From Embleya scabrispora (GTDB taxonomy: Bacteria > Actinomycetota > Actinomycetes > Streptomycetales > Streptomycetaceae): a stretch of DNA of 64,000 nt. The DNA lies in NCBI RefSeq assembly GCF_002024165.1, contig NZ_MWQN01000001.1, positions 2,294,001 to 2,358,000 of the forward strand. Reading direction: 5' to 3'. Below are positions 1 through 8,171 of this stretch, piece by piece. Position 1 is the stretch's first letter, and each line of letters starts with the position of its first letter. The position numbers were made by a program, and so were the translations under genes. The notes beneath the pieces were generated by a model. It was not told where the DNA came from, did no database searches, and worked only from the letters and a program-made list of their open reading frames with translations.

Positions 1-63
1 GGCGCAGGCCAGGGCCAGGAGCAGCAGCCCGGAGACGACCAGGGTGGCGGTGCGGCGCGACAT
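1..63 (-). CDS. N-terminus of a probable YlbL-type PDZ/Lon-like protease (partial)
   Basis: Only the first 21 codons lie in the window; the rest runs off the left edge. The visible start reads MSRRTATLVVSGLLLLAL, a basic N-terminus followed by a hydrophobic stretch, so a signal anchor is clear. The start resembles that of actinobacterial YlbL-family proteins (membrane anchor, PDZ domain, Lon-like S16 peptidase), and such a gene commonly sits beside the zinc-dependent metalloprotease found here. The family name is therefore inference from the start and from synteny; no PDZ or protease residues can be seen. Confidence 0.45.
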   Translation of the reverse strand, partial: MSRRTATLVVSGLLLLALACA

Positions 64-110
64 GCGCCCGACCCTACGGCACCCGGATTCTCGCGGTGCG
101 GGCCGGGCCG

Positions 111-347
111 TCACGGGTTGTCGTGGGCCGTTCGCGGGAGGGTCGTGTCGGGCGTGTCGTCGGCGGGGTCGGGTACGACCGGGGTGGCCGTGCGCAACCG
201 GTCCAGCGCCGCGCTCCACTCCTCGAAGGCGGTCATCGAGTCGCGCATGCTCGGCGTACGCAGCGCCCGACCCGTCCACGTGGCCCAGCTCACGGCGATC
301 ACGAGCGCGACGCCCGGAATGGCCCACCACCATACGACAGCCGCCAT
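111..347 (-). CDS. small single-pass membrane protein, hypothetical
   Basis: About 78 residues. The N-terminus (MAAVVWWWAIPGVALVIAVS) is one membrane segment with a Trp triplet, followed by a polar tail rich in Thr, Asp and Pro. I place the start at the ATG at 347 because GGAG lies 6 nt upstream; an in-frame GTG at 365 and an ATG at 359 would add four to six residues but lack a good ribosome binding site. It is codirectional with the YlbL-like gene downstream. I recognise no function. Short membrane proteins of this type occur next to moaE in streptomycetes. Confidence 0.6.
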   Translation of the reverse strand: MAAVVWWWAIPGVALVIAVSWATWTGRALRTPSMRDSMTAFEEWSAALDRLRTATPVVPDPADDTPDTTLPRTAHDNP

Positions 348-492
348 GACGTACTCCATCCACACGAGGGGGAGGGTAACGGCTTAAATCATATGTATGT
401 GGTGATGATGGTGCATTTCCGCTATTTCGAGACGCTCGGGACACCAGAGTCCAATGGGGCACACGGGGTGCCGGGGCGAGTGCGTGCGGGGG

Positions 493-915
493 TCAGCAGG
501 CGCCGACCCAGTCCGCGTCCCCGTCGGTGAAGTGCTGGAGCTTCCAGATCGGCACCTCGTGCTTGAGGTCGTCGATCAGTCGGCGGCAGGCGGCGAACGC
601 CTCCGCGCGGTGCGGGCACGCGACCGCGACCACGACCGCCAGGTCGCCGATCTCCAGCCGGCCGACCCGGTGTACCGCCGCCATCGCCAGCACCGGCCGG
701 TCGGCGGCGATCTTCTCCATCACCCGACGCAGCTCGGTCGCGGCCGACGGGTGGGCGGAGTATTCGAGCGCGGTGACCGGGCGCCCGCCGTCGGCGTCAC
801 GGACCGTACCGACGAACAGGTCGATACCACCGGCGGCGGGGTCGCCGACCGCGGCGAAAACCTCGTCGACGGACAACGGTGTGTCGCGGATCTCGGCGAT
901 GCGGATGACGTCCAT
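493..915 (-). CDS. moaE: molybdopterin synthase catalytic subunit MoaE
   Basis: MoaE transfers sulfur from the thiocarboxylate of MoaD to cyclic pyranopterin monophosphate, making the dithiolene of molybdopterin in the cytosol. The protein is 140 residues, normal for the family. The signature near the C-terminus, KHEVPIWKLQ (residues 118-127), supplies the two conserved lysines (K118, K125) expected in the active site; an upstream FVGTVRD motif (34-40) and a central PHRAEAF motif are also typical. No moaD is adjacent. MoeZ at 31.5-32.7 kb is the sulfurtransferase that would charge MoaD. The start is ATG at 915; longer upstream frames have no supporting signal. Confidence 0.93.
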   Translation of the reverse strand: MDVIRIAEIRDTPLSVDEVFAAVGDPAAGGIDLFVGTVRDADGGRPVTALEYSAHPSAATELRRVMEKIAADRPVLAMAAVHRVGRLEIGDLAVVVAVACPHRAEAFAACRRLIDDLKHEVPIWKLQHFTDGDADWVGAC

Positions 916-1027
916 ACCGGGCAGTATCGCGCGCCGCGCCACGGACCCGGAGACCCCGGTCCCCCGACGGCGCGGCCGACCCCGCGTCGGACCGCGCCCA
1001 AACCCGGTCGCCACAGGGCCGCGCGGC

Positions 1028-2242
1028 TCAGAACCCCCGGCGCCGGCGGCGCACCTTGCGCACGATCGCGGCGGTGCCCACCAGGGCCACGGTGGCACCG
1101 GCCGCGCCGAGCGTGGTGGCGTCCTTGCGGCCGAGCCGGCGGGCGACCAGCGCGTGCCGCCCGGCGACGTCCTCCAAAAGCGCGGCGAACGCCGCCTCGT
1201 TGGTCCACGCCGGCCGCCAGCCCGCCGCACGCAGCCGTTCCGCGGGGACCACCCAGCCGTGCATCGTGTAGGCGAGATCGCCCGCGGGGGCGGGCGTGAT
1301 GCCGAGGCGGTGCAGCCGTTCGGCGGTGCCCAGGGCGAGCGAGGCGGGCAGCTCCATCCGGCGCATGCCGGACAACTCCTCGATCTCCTCCTGCTCCAGC
1401 CAGCCCTCCGAGCCGACCGTGACCACGCCCTCGACCCGGCCGAGCGCGGCGAATTCCAGCGCGGAGGCCAGGTCGTCCAGGTGGCAGAACTGCCAGCGGG
1501 GCTGTCCGCCGGAGACCACGAGCAGACGCGGCGCCTCGAAGTGCCGGGTCATCACGCTGTCCGCCTCGGGACCGCCGACCAGCGTCGCCGGCCGCACCAC
1601 GGTGACCTTGACGTGCGGATGCGCGCGCGGGGTGCGCTCGGCCAGTTCCTCGATCTCCAGCAGGTCCCCGACCAGCGAGGCATCGGCCGTGGCGCGCAGC
1701 GGCGCGTCCTCGGCCAGCGGTACGTCGTTGTCCGGCAGCGCGCCGTAGACCATCGCCGAGGTGCACAACACCACGCGCGGCACCCGGGCCGCGGCGGCGG
1801 CGGTCAGCACGGTCTGGGTGCCGCGCACATTGCGCGCGCCCCGGGACCTGGGCTCGGAGTCGAGCGACATGTCGAGCGCGAGGTGCACCACCACGTCCAC
1901 GCCCTCCAGCCGGCCGGCGAGCGCGGGGTCGCGGACGTCCATGATCCGCCACTGGGCGCCGGGGATCTCGCCGCGCCGCTCGTCGATCGCGATCAGACGT
2001 TTGACCTGGTCGTTCGCGGCCAGAAGCGAGGCGACGCGATGACCGAGCCCGGCGGCGGCGCCGGTGACCGCGACGACCGGGCGCACCCGGGGCACACTGG
2101 TGGCCGAGGGCTGGTCCTCGGGCCGGCCCGAGGACTGGGGATCGCTCTCCGGAGCGGTCTGCGCGGCATCGGTTCCGGTGCCTTCGCTCGTGCTCTCCCG
2201 CCCGCTCCGCCCAGAGCGAACGCGTGGGGGCTGGGAACTCAC
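1028..2242 (-). CDS. atypical extended SDR / NAD-dependent epimerase-like protein
   Basis: A 404-residue protein with a disordered Ser/Gly/Pro N-terminus (1-50), then a Rossmann fold starting with VVAVTGAAAGLG (56-67), the TGxxGxxG dinucleotide-binding pattern of extended SDRs. An acidic residue after the second strand (IAIDE) suggests NAD preference. The usual active-site YxxxK is not visible: the segment after the catalytic Ser reads SAMVYGALPDN, so Tyr is present but the Lys at +4 is not. The C-terminus carries a hydrophobic segment followed by RKVRRRRRGF, suggesting a membrane tether. The start GTG at 2242 has GGGAG 7 nt upstream. Substrate unknown. Confidence 0.75.
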   Translation of the reverse strand: MSSQPPRVRSGRSGRESTSEGTGTDAAQTAPESDPQSSGRPEDQPSATSVPRVRPVVAVTGAAAGLGHRVASLLAANDQVKRLIAIDERRGEIPGAQWRIMDVRDPALAGRLEGVDVVVHLALDMSLDSEPRSRGARNVRGTQTVLTAAAAARVPRVVLCTSAMVYGALPDNDVPLAEDAPLRATADASLVGDLLEIEELAERTPRAHPHVKVTVVRPATLVGGPEADSVMTRHFEAPRLLVVSGGQPRWQFCHLDDLASALEFAALGRVEGVVTVGSEGWLEQEEIEELSGMRRMELPASLALGTAERLHRLGITPAPAGDLAYTMHGWVVPAERLRAAGWRPAWTNEAAFAALLEDVAGRHALVARRLGRKDATTLGAAGATVALVGTAAIVRKVRRRRRGF

Positions 2243-2505
2243 TGGCGGTCTCCCGTGGTTAGTTTGGTACGAGCGGTTCGTCAAGAAAGGTACGCGCGAC
2301 TGCTTGCCTTTCCTGTCAGTGTCCGCGATCCATCCTGCCGGAGGTGTTGTTGTGGTCTTCACGCCAGGCGCGTTTCGGCGCTTGTGCGGTGTCGCCTCCG
2401 GCCGGGTCGGCGGGCGGCTCGAGCGAGACGAGGTAGCCGTGAGTCGGCATCGAATGGTCGGGCCCGAGGGCGCCGCGCACATGGAAAACGTAGAGGGGCC
2501 CCACC

Positions 2506-3951
2506 ATGGCTGACTTCCCGTTCGGCTTCGGCAAGCCCTCGGGCGACGACGATCCCGACCGCCCCGGCGGCGGGTCCGGCGGTTCGAATCCGAACGACCC
2601 CTTCGGGTTCGGTGCCGCCGGGGGTGACCCGAACAACCCGTTCGGCGCGCTTTTCGGACAGATGAACCAGGCCGATCTGGGCGCGGCCTTCCAGCAGCTG
2701 GGCAAGCTGCTCTCCTACGAGGGCGGACCGGTCAACTGGGACCTGGCCCGCGACATCGCCCGGCAGACCGTGGCGCAGCAGGGCGACGCGTCGATCGGCG
2801 CGGTGGAGCGCTCGGGCGTCGAGGAGGCGGTGCGGCTCGCCGAGCTGTGGCTGGACGAGGCCACCTCGCTGCCGTCCGGCGTGAGCACCACCGCGGCCTG
2901 GAGTCGTTCCGAGTGGATCGAGGCGACGCTGCCCCAGTGGCGCGCGCTGGTCGAACCGCTGGCGACCCGGGTGGTCGCGGCCATGGGCGAGATGATGCCC
3001 GACGAGATGCAGAGCATGGCCGGGCCGCTGCTCGGCATGATGCGCGGCATGGGCGGCGCGATGTTCGGCGCCCAGGTGGGCCAGGCGCTCGGCGCGCTGG
3101 CCGGCGAGGTGGTCGGCTCGACCGACGTCGGGCTGCCGATCGGTCCGGCGGGCAAGGCGGCGCTGCTGCCGGCCAACCTGACCGCGTTCGGCGAGGGCCT
3201 GTCCCTGCCCCAGGAGGAGGTGCGGCTCTACCTGGCCCTGCGCGAGGCCGCGCACCAGCGCCTGTTCGTGCACGTGCCGTGGTTGCGGCAACACCTCTTC
3301 GGCGCCGTCGAGGCGTACGCGCGGGGCATCAAGGTGGACATGAGCCGCCTGGAGGAGGCCGCGGGTCGGATCGACCCGAGCAACCCCGAGGCGCTGCAGG
3401 AGGCCTTCTCGCAGGGGCTGTTCGAGCCGGAGGAGACGCCGGAGCAAAAGACCGCGCTGTCCCGGCTGGAGACGGCCCTCGCGCTGGTGGAGGGCTGGGT
3501 CGACGCGGTCGTGCACAGCGCGGCGGCGCCGCGGCTGCCCTCGGCGGGCGCGCTGCGCGAGACGCTGCGTCGGCGTCGGGCCACGGGCGGCCCGGCCGAG
3601 CAGACCTTCGCCACGCTGGTGGGCCTGGAGTTGCGCCCGCGCCGACTGCGCGACGCGGCCCGGCTGTGGGCCTCCCTGGCCGACGCGCGCGGCGTGGACG
3701 GGCGCGACGCGGTGTGGCAGCACCCCGATCTGCTGCCGACCGCCGCCGACCTGGACGACCCCGACGGCTTCGTGCACCACGCCGAGTTGGACCTGTCCGG
3801 TCTCGACGCCGAGTTGGACGCGGATCTGGACTCGCTGGAGGCGAAGAACGAGGCGAAGGACGAGCCGAAGGCCGACGACGGCGAGCGTGGGGCGAACGGC
3901 GACGACGACAAGCCGAAGGGCGGCGACGGCGACAAGGGGCCCGCCGCGTGA
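2506..3951 (+). CDS. zinc-dependent metalloprotease family protein (DUF2342/zincin-like)
   Basis: A 481-residue protein matching the actinobacterial DUF2342 family annotated as zincin-like metallopeptidases. It begins with a Gly/Pro/Asn-rich tail (FGFGKPSG to about 50), has a helical core with the Met/Gly-rich GPLLGMMRGMGGAMFGAQ segment (165-190), and at about 246-250 reads REAAH rather than a canonical HExxH, so proteolysis is a family-level prediction only. The C-terminal 60 residues are highly charged (Lys/Asp/Glu/Gly). The next gene overlaps its stop by 4 nt, so the two are translationally coupled. No signal peptide; probably cytosolic. Confidence 0.8.
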   Translation: MADFPFGFGKPSGDDDPDRPGGGSGGSNPNDPFGFGAAGGDPNNPFGALFGQMNQADLGAAFQQLGKLLSYEGGPVNWDLARDIARQTVAQQGDASIGAVERSGVEEAVRLAELWLDEATSLPSGVSTTAAWSRSEWIEATLPQWRALVEPLATRVVAAMGEMMPDEMQSMAGPLLGMMRGMGGAMFGAQVGQALGALAGEVVGSTDVGLPIGPAGKAALLPANLTAFGEGLSLPQEEVRLYLALREAAHQRLFVHVPWLRQHLFGAVEAYARGIKVDMSRLEEAAGRIDPSNPEALQEAFSQGLFEPEETPEQKTALSRLETALALVEGWVDAVVHSAAAPRLPSAGALRETLRRRRATGGPAEQTFATLVGLELRPRRLRDAARLWASLADARGVDGRDAVWQHPDLLPTAADLDDPDGFVHHAELDLSGLDAELDADLDSLEAKNEAKDEPKADDGERGANGDDDKPKGGDGDKGPAA

Positions 3952-4478
3952 GCCTTCGGGTCGCGACGGTCGACGCGCTGTCCGCGTGGCGGGCGCCCGA
4001 CGATCGTGCGGACGGGCTGCGCCGGGCCTATCTGGAGCATCTGGCCACGTACGAGGACGGCATGCTCAAGGCGTGCCGCGCCGGGCATGTGACGGCGAGC
4101 GCGGTGATCGTGGATCCGGTCGGCGGCCGGGTGCTGCTGACCCTGCACGCGAAGGTCCTGCGCTGGTTGCAGACCGGCGGGCACTGCGAGCCGGGCGACC
4201 GCACACCGGCCGAGGCGGCGCTGCGCGAGGCCCGCGAGGAGTCCGGGATCGCCGGCCTGACCCTGCTCGCCGACGGCGCGCCGGTCTACCTCGACCGGCA
4301 CGACACACCGTGTGCGGTGCACTTGGACGTGCAGTACGCGGCGCTGGCTCCGCCCGGCGCGACCGAGGTGATCAGCGAGGAGTCGCTGGACCTGCGCTGG
4401 TTCGCGTTCGACGCGCTGCCGGCCGACACGGACGACTCGGTCCGCGCGCTGGTGAGCCGCGCCCGCGCGCTGGTCTGA
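3948..4478 (+). CDS. NUDIX hydrolase
   Basis: A 176-residue NUDIX protein. The Nudix box runs from GGHCEPGD to LREAREESGI (about residues 78-102) and keeps the metal-binding REAREES core, although the usual first Glu of the box is replaced (R/D). Members hydrolyse nucleoside diphosphates linked to another moiety; the substrate cannot be read from sequence. The GTG start overlaps the stop of the metalloprotease gene (GTGA), indicating one operon. A strong hairpin follows at 4513-4553. Confidence 0.85.
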   Translation: MSLRVATVDALSAWRAPDDRADGLRRAYLEHLATYEDGMLKACRAGHVTASAVIVDPVGGRVLLTLHAKVLRWLQTGGHCEPGDRTPAEAALREAREESGIAGLTLLADGAPVYLDRHDTPCAVHLDVQYAALAPPGATEVISEESLDLRWFAFDALPADTDDSVRALVSRARALV

Positions 4479-4512
4479 GGTCCGCGCGCCGAGCGGCGGC
4501 CACGAGCACCAA

Positions 4513-4553
4513 CCGAGGGGCGCCCGACCGGTCACCGGTCGGGCGCCCCTCGG
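4513..4553. terminator. bidirectional hairpin terminator between NUDIX and AIM24 genes
   Basis: A perfect inverted repeat with 20-nt arms (CCGAGGGGCGCCCGACCGGT and its complement) around one central base. It lies between convergent genes, 35 nt after one stop and 36 nt before the other. No T-tract is present, as is common for hairpins in high-GC actinobacteria. Confidence 0.75.
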
Positions 4554-4588
4554 CGTCGCTGTTCCCCGGTTTCCCGGGCCCGGGGGTG

Positions 4589-5344
4589 CTACTGGCCCCA
4601 GGTGTTGCCGCGGACCCCGCCGTCCTGACCGAGGCCGCGGTTGGCGAGGTAGCCGCCGGGCTGGATGAACTCGACGGGCGGCAGCAGTTCGCTGGGCTGG
4701 ACCACCACGTAGCCCTCGCCCATGAAGGCCATGTTCCAGCCCTCGCCGGTGCCCCGGCGGCGGCGGTAGATCCGGGCCGAGTTGGTCTGCGCCTGCATGC
4801 TGATCTGCAACCGCGTGCTCCACGCGATCACCGCGTCGGCGTCCGCGAACACCTCGGCCCCGTGGGTGACCCGCAGGATCAGCGGCTTGCCCGAGGTCAT
4901 CAGCGCGATCTTGCCGTTGCCGCTGATGTCGAGGTTGTACGACCCGGCGCCGGCGACCGACTGGGCGCTCTCGATCGCGACCACGTTCCAGCTCAGCGAG
5001 CTGTCCAGGGCCAGGACGTACTGCCCGTCCACGCTCAGTCCCTCGAAGTCGAGGTCGAGCACGTGGATCGACTGGGACATGTTGGCCAGCCACATGGTGC
5101 CGGTGCCCTGCGCGCGCATCAGTTGGAGCTGTTCGCCGGTGGCCGCCGCGGCCTGCTGTTCGGCGCCGCTGCGCAGGTTTCCGTCGAAGTCGATCGCACC
5201 CTGGTAGGCCACCATCGAGCCGACCCGGGCCAGGCAGTGGTCCGGGTGCCCGTTGCCGAGCTGGACCTTGAGCATGTGCTCGTTCTGCAAGCTGTACCGC
5301 TCGGGGTTGTGTACCGGCGCGTGGCCGAAAAGCGAGCTCTGCAC
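4589..5344 (-). CDS. AIM24 family protein (third of three)
   Basis: A 251-residue beta-rich protein of the AIM24/TIGR00266 family, named after a yeast mitochondrial protein; the bacterial function is unknown. Family-like segments are MLKVQLGNG near 25, GSMVAYQGAIDF near 43, the central SGNGKIALMTSG, and DADAVIAWSTRLQ. There is no signal peptide or membrane segment. The start GTG at 5344 has AAGGAGG 7 nt upstream. It lies 22 nt after the second AIM24 gene and is the last gene of the terD-AIM24 operon. The C-terminal NRGLGQDGGVRGNTWGQ is Gly-rich. Confidence 0.85.
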   Translation of the reverse strand: MQSSLFGHAPVHNPERYSLQNEHMLKVQLGNGHPDHCLARVGSMVAYQGAIDFDGNLRSGAEQQAAAATGEQLQLMRAQGTGTMWLANMSQSIHVLDLDFEGLSVDGQYVLALDSSLSWNVVAIESAQSVAGAGSYNLDISGNGKIALMTSGKPLILRVTHGAEVFADADAVIAWSTRLQISMQAQTNSARIYRRRRGTGEGWNMAFMGEGYVVVQPSELLPPVEFIQPGGYLANRGLGQDGGVRGNTWGQ

Positions 5345-5366
5345 GGTGTTCCTCCTTGGCTCGCGG

Positions 5367-6053
5367 TCAGCCGCGCACGTGGAAACGGTCGGTGGCGTCC
5401 TCGGCCGGTTGCACGACGACGAAGCCGTTGCCCTTGAAGGACACCTGCATCGCCTCGCCGGAACCGCGCCCGACGATGCCGCCGAGCCGCATCGAGCGTT
5501 TGGTGCCGACCTTGAGGCTGGTGCTCCACGCGACCAGCGCGTCGGGGTCGACGTAGGTCTCGCGCTCGGCCGGGTTGAGCACCACCGGGGTGCCGCGCGT
5601 GGTGATCGCCACCCAGCCCTGACCGGACAGCTCCATGTTGAACAGGCCGTTGCCGCTGAACTTCGCGGTGACCCCGCTCACCATCTTGATCCGGTGCTCC
5701 AGGTTCTCGTCGAACGCGAGGATGTTGCTCGCGTTGACCGACAGGCCCTCGCCCGGGTTGAGCTGCATGATGGCCACGTCGGCGCCGTAGTCGGCGAAGT
5801 AGATGTCGCCCTGGCCGGTGCACCGCATCAACTGCATACGTTCGCCGGTGATCCCGCCGGTCACCCGGCGCTGCATGCCCTGGCCGTGGCCCGCGAAGGT
5901 GATGTAGCCCTCGTAGGCGATCATCGAGCCCTGCTTGGCCAGCACCCCGGGTGCGCCGGGCTGGATGTTGGCCCGGCAGATCTTGTTGCCATGCGCGCTC
6001 ATCCGCGCCTGGGGGGCGGTCTGCCCGTACGCGGCGATCAGTTGCTGATCCAT
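5367..6053 (-). CDS. AIM24 family protein (second of three)
   Basis: A 228-residue AIM24 paralogue. It shares the layout of its neighbours: an N-terminal GSMIAYEGYITFAG segment, a GERMQLMRCTGQG turn, NPGEGLSVNASNILAFDENL in the centre, a SGNGLFNMELSGQG strand pair, and DPDALVAWSTSLK towards the end. The ATG start lies 7 nt past the stop of the TerD-AIM24 gene, so the three genes form one operon. All three copies end with a hydrophobic FVVVQP/YVVVQP strand. The biochemical role is unknown; membership of a TerD operon suggests a stress or envelope link by inference. Confidence 0.85.
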   Translation of the reverse strand: MDQQLIAAYGQTAPQARMSAHGNKICRANIQPGAPGVLAKQGSMIAYEGYITFAGHGQGMQRRVTGGITGERMQLMRCTGQGDIYFADYGADVAIMQLNPGEGLSVNASNILAFDENLEHRIKMVSGVTAKFSGNGLFNMELSGQGWVAITTRGTPVVLNPAERETYVDPDALVAWSTSLKVGTKRSMRLGGIVGRGSGEAMQVSFKGNGFVVVQPAEDATDRFHVRG

Positions 6054-6060
6054 GTTCCCC

Positions 6061-7932
6061 TCACACCTCGTAGGGCTGGACGACGATGAAGTTGTTGGCC
6101 TGCGGCGGGCAGCGGAACTGCAGGTTGACCGTCTCGCCGCTGTGCCCGGGGAACGCGGTACGGCGCAGTCGCATCTGGGTCGTGGTGGAGACCTGCATGT
6201 CGGTGGCGGTCCAGGCCACGATGGCGTTGCTGTCCGCGAAGGTCGGCCCCTGGACCGGCAGCACCAGCGGGATGCCCCTGGTCTTGACCACCACGGTGCC
6301 CTGACCGCTGAAGGTCTGCGCGAACAGCGCGCCGCCGGGGATGCCCACACCCTCGACGCGCGCCGGCTCCAGGGTCAGCCCCTCGTCGAACGCGAGCACG
6401 TTGGCCACGTTGACGAACAGCTTGTTGCCCTGGAGTTCGACCAGGTGCAGGTGCGCGGCGTCCTCGGCGAGGAACACCTCGCCGCTGCCCTCGCAGCGCA
6501 TCAGTTCGAGCGACTGGCCGGTCTGCCGGTTGTCGAACCGGCTGCGCAGGCTCTGCCCCTGGAACTTGAACTTCACGTCGCCCTGGTAGGCCACCATGAC
6601 GCCCTGGCGCGCGATCACCTTGCCGCCGGAGACGTCGACGCGGACCATCTTGGGGTTCTGCTGGCTCCAGCGACCGCCGGCGGGCACCTCGCGGTACTGC
6701 TCGATGCCGTACTGGAAGGCGGGTTCGGGCGTCGCGAGACCGACGCCCTGCATGCCCGGACCGGGGGGCATGCCCGGACCGGGCGGCGGTCCGGGCGGGC
6801 CGCCGGGGACCGGCATCTGGAGCGTGGGCTGCATCTGGCCGGGCTGCCCCTGGCCGGGCTGCCCCTGGCCGGGGTAGCCACCGGGTCCGGGCGGGCCGGG
6901 CGGCGGGTAGCCCCCGGGGCCGGGCGGCGGCGGGTAGCCGCCGGGCTGACCCGTGCCGGGCGGCGCGGGCGGCGCCATGTGCCCCTGGTGCGGCGTCTGG
7001 TTCGGGTGCGGGTAGCCGCCGGGGCCGGGCGGGGGCGGGTAGCCTCCCGGCGCGCCGTGCGGCGGCGTGCCCGGGCCCTGCTGGTACTGCGGCGGGCCGG
7101 GGGGCGGCGGGTAGCCGCCGGGGGCGCCGTGCGGCGGGGTGCCGCCGTATTGGGGCGGACCGTCGTGCCCGGGCGGACCGGGCGGCGGACCGCCGTGCGG
7201 CATCGCGCCGACCGGCTGGGGCGCGCCGGGCGGCGGCCCGAAGTTCGGCGTGGGCGCGGGCGGGGGCGGCGGCGGACTCCCACCGGGCGGACCGAAGGAC
7301 GGCGGCGACTGGTGCTGCTGCGGCGGCACGCCGGCACCGGGCGGGGCGAATCCGGGCGCCCCGCCGGGCGGCACCTGCGCGGGCGCGGACGCCTGCTCCG
7401 GCTCGTCCTCGGCGACCTCGCCGCCGAAGTTCTCCAGGAGCGCGCGCAATCCGCCGTCGAAGCCCTGGCCGACGGCGGAGAACCGCCAGACGTCCTTCTT
7501 GTAGATGTCGGCGATCATCACCGCGCGCTCGGTGCTGAACTCGCGCCCGGTGAACGAGTAGCGCGCGACCTCCTGGCCGCCCGCCACGATCCGCAGATAG
7601 CCGGACCCGACCTGGGACATCACCCCGTCGCCGTCGATCGTCGCGGTGAACGCGAGCTTGTTGACGTGCGGCGGGACCCGATCGAGGGTCACCCGGAAGG
7701 ACTCGGTGTCGCCGGCCTGCGCGCCGAGGAGTTGGATCGACTCCTCGGGCGACTTGGGCTGGTTGAAGAAGACGAAGTACCGATCGTCGGACAGCCGCTC
7801 GCCCGCGTCCAACCCGAAGCACGCGATGTCGAACGTCAGCCCGGGGCCGTCCAACTGCACCCCGACATACAGATCGGTCCCCGCGGTCAGGTCGGACAGC
7901 TTCGACTTCTGTCCCTTCCTGAACTCGACCAC
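6061..7932 (-). CDS. TerD-AIM24 fusion protein
   Basis: A 623-residue, three-part protein. Residues 1 to about 170 form a TerD domain (tellurium-resistance/stress, Ca-binding fold) with QLDGPGLTFDIACFGLD, DDRYFVFFNQPKSP and FSAVGQGFDGGLRALLENFG. Residues about 175-400 form a Pro/Gly-rich low-complexity linker with repeated GGYPPPPGP units. The last 200 or so residues are an AIM24 domain (QGVMVAYQGDVKF, ANVLAFDEGL, SNAIVAWTATD). The GTG start has GGGAG 7 nt upstream. It leads the operon with two stand-alone AIM24 genes. TerD proteins bind calcium in related systems; the fusion suggests AIM24 acts with TerD, perhaps at the membrane. No terBCEF genes are nearby. Confidence 0.85.
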   Translation of the reverse strand: MVEFRKGQKSKLSDLTAGTDLYVGVQLDGPGLTFDIACFGLDAGERLSDDRYFVFFNQPKSPEESIQLLGAQAGDTESFRVTLDRVPPHVNKLAFTATIDGDGVMSQVGSGYLRIVAGGQEVARYSFTGREFSTERAVMIADIYKKDVWRFSAVGQGFDGGLRALLENFGGEVAEDEPEQASAPAQVPPGGAPGFAPPGAGVPPQQHQSPPSFGPPGGSPPPPPPAPTPNFGPPPGAPQPVGAMPHGGPPPGPPGHDGPPQYGGTPPHGAPGGYPPPPGPPQYQQGPGTPPHGAPGGYPPPPGPGGYPHPNQTPHQGHMAPPAPPGTGQPGGYPPPPGPGGYPPPGPPGPGGYPGQGQPGQGQPGQMQPTLQMPVPGGPPGPPPGPGMPPGPGMQGVGLATPEPAFQYGIEQYREVPAGGRWSQQNPKMVRVDVSGGKVIARQGVMVAYQGDVKFKFQGQSLRSRFDNRQTGQSLELMRCEGSGEVFLAEDAAHLHLVELQGNKLFVNVANVLAFDEGLTLEPARVEGVGIPGGALFAQTFSGQGTVVVKTRGIPLVLPVQGPTFADSNAIVAWTATDMQVSTTTQMRLRRTAFPGHSGETVNLQFRCPPQANNFIVVQPYEV

Positions 7933-8171
7933 TGTGTGGCTCCCTTCCCCGCTTTTCCGCCGCCGGCGGTGCGGGCGCCCACCACCTGGGTCCCCGCCGC
8001 GCTCGGCACGCTACAACATCGGCTGCGCCCCGGTCGGGGTACGGCTGCGCGCCGGGCGGGCCGCTCGGGCTCCCCGGCGGGCGTGTTTTCGCGACCGCTC
8101 CGTCCGCGTACGCGCCTCACGCTATACGCCCGAATCCGGCGCCGCGACGACTGTGCCGAGCCGGATCCCGG

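Noticed and set aside
4589-7932. Complete tellurite-resistance (ter) cluster
   Set aside because: Only one TerD domain is present; no TerB, TerC, TerE, TerF or biosynthetic ter genes are nearby.
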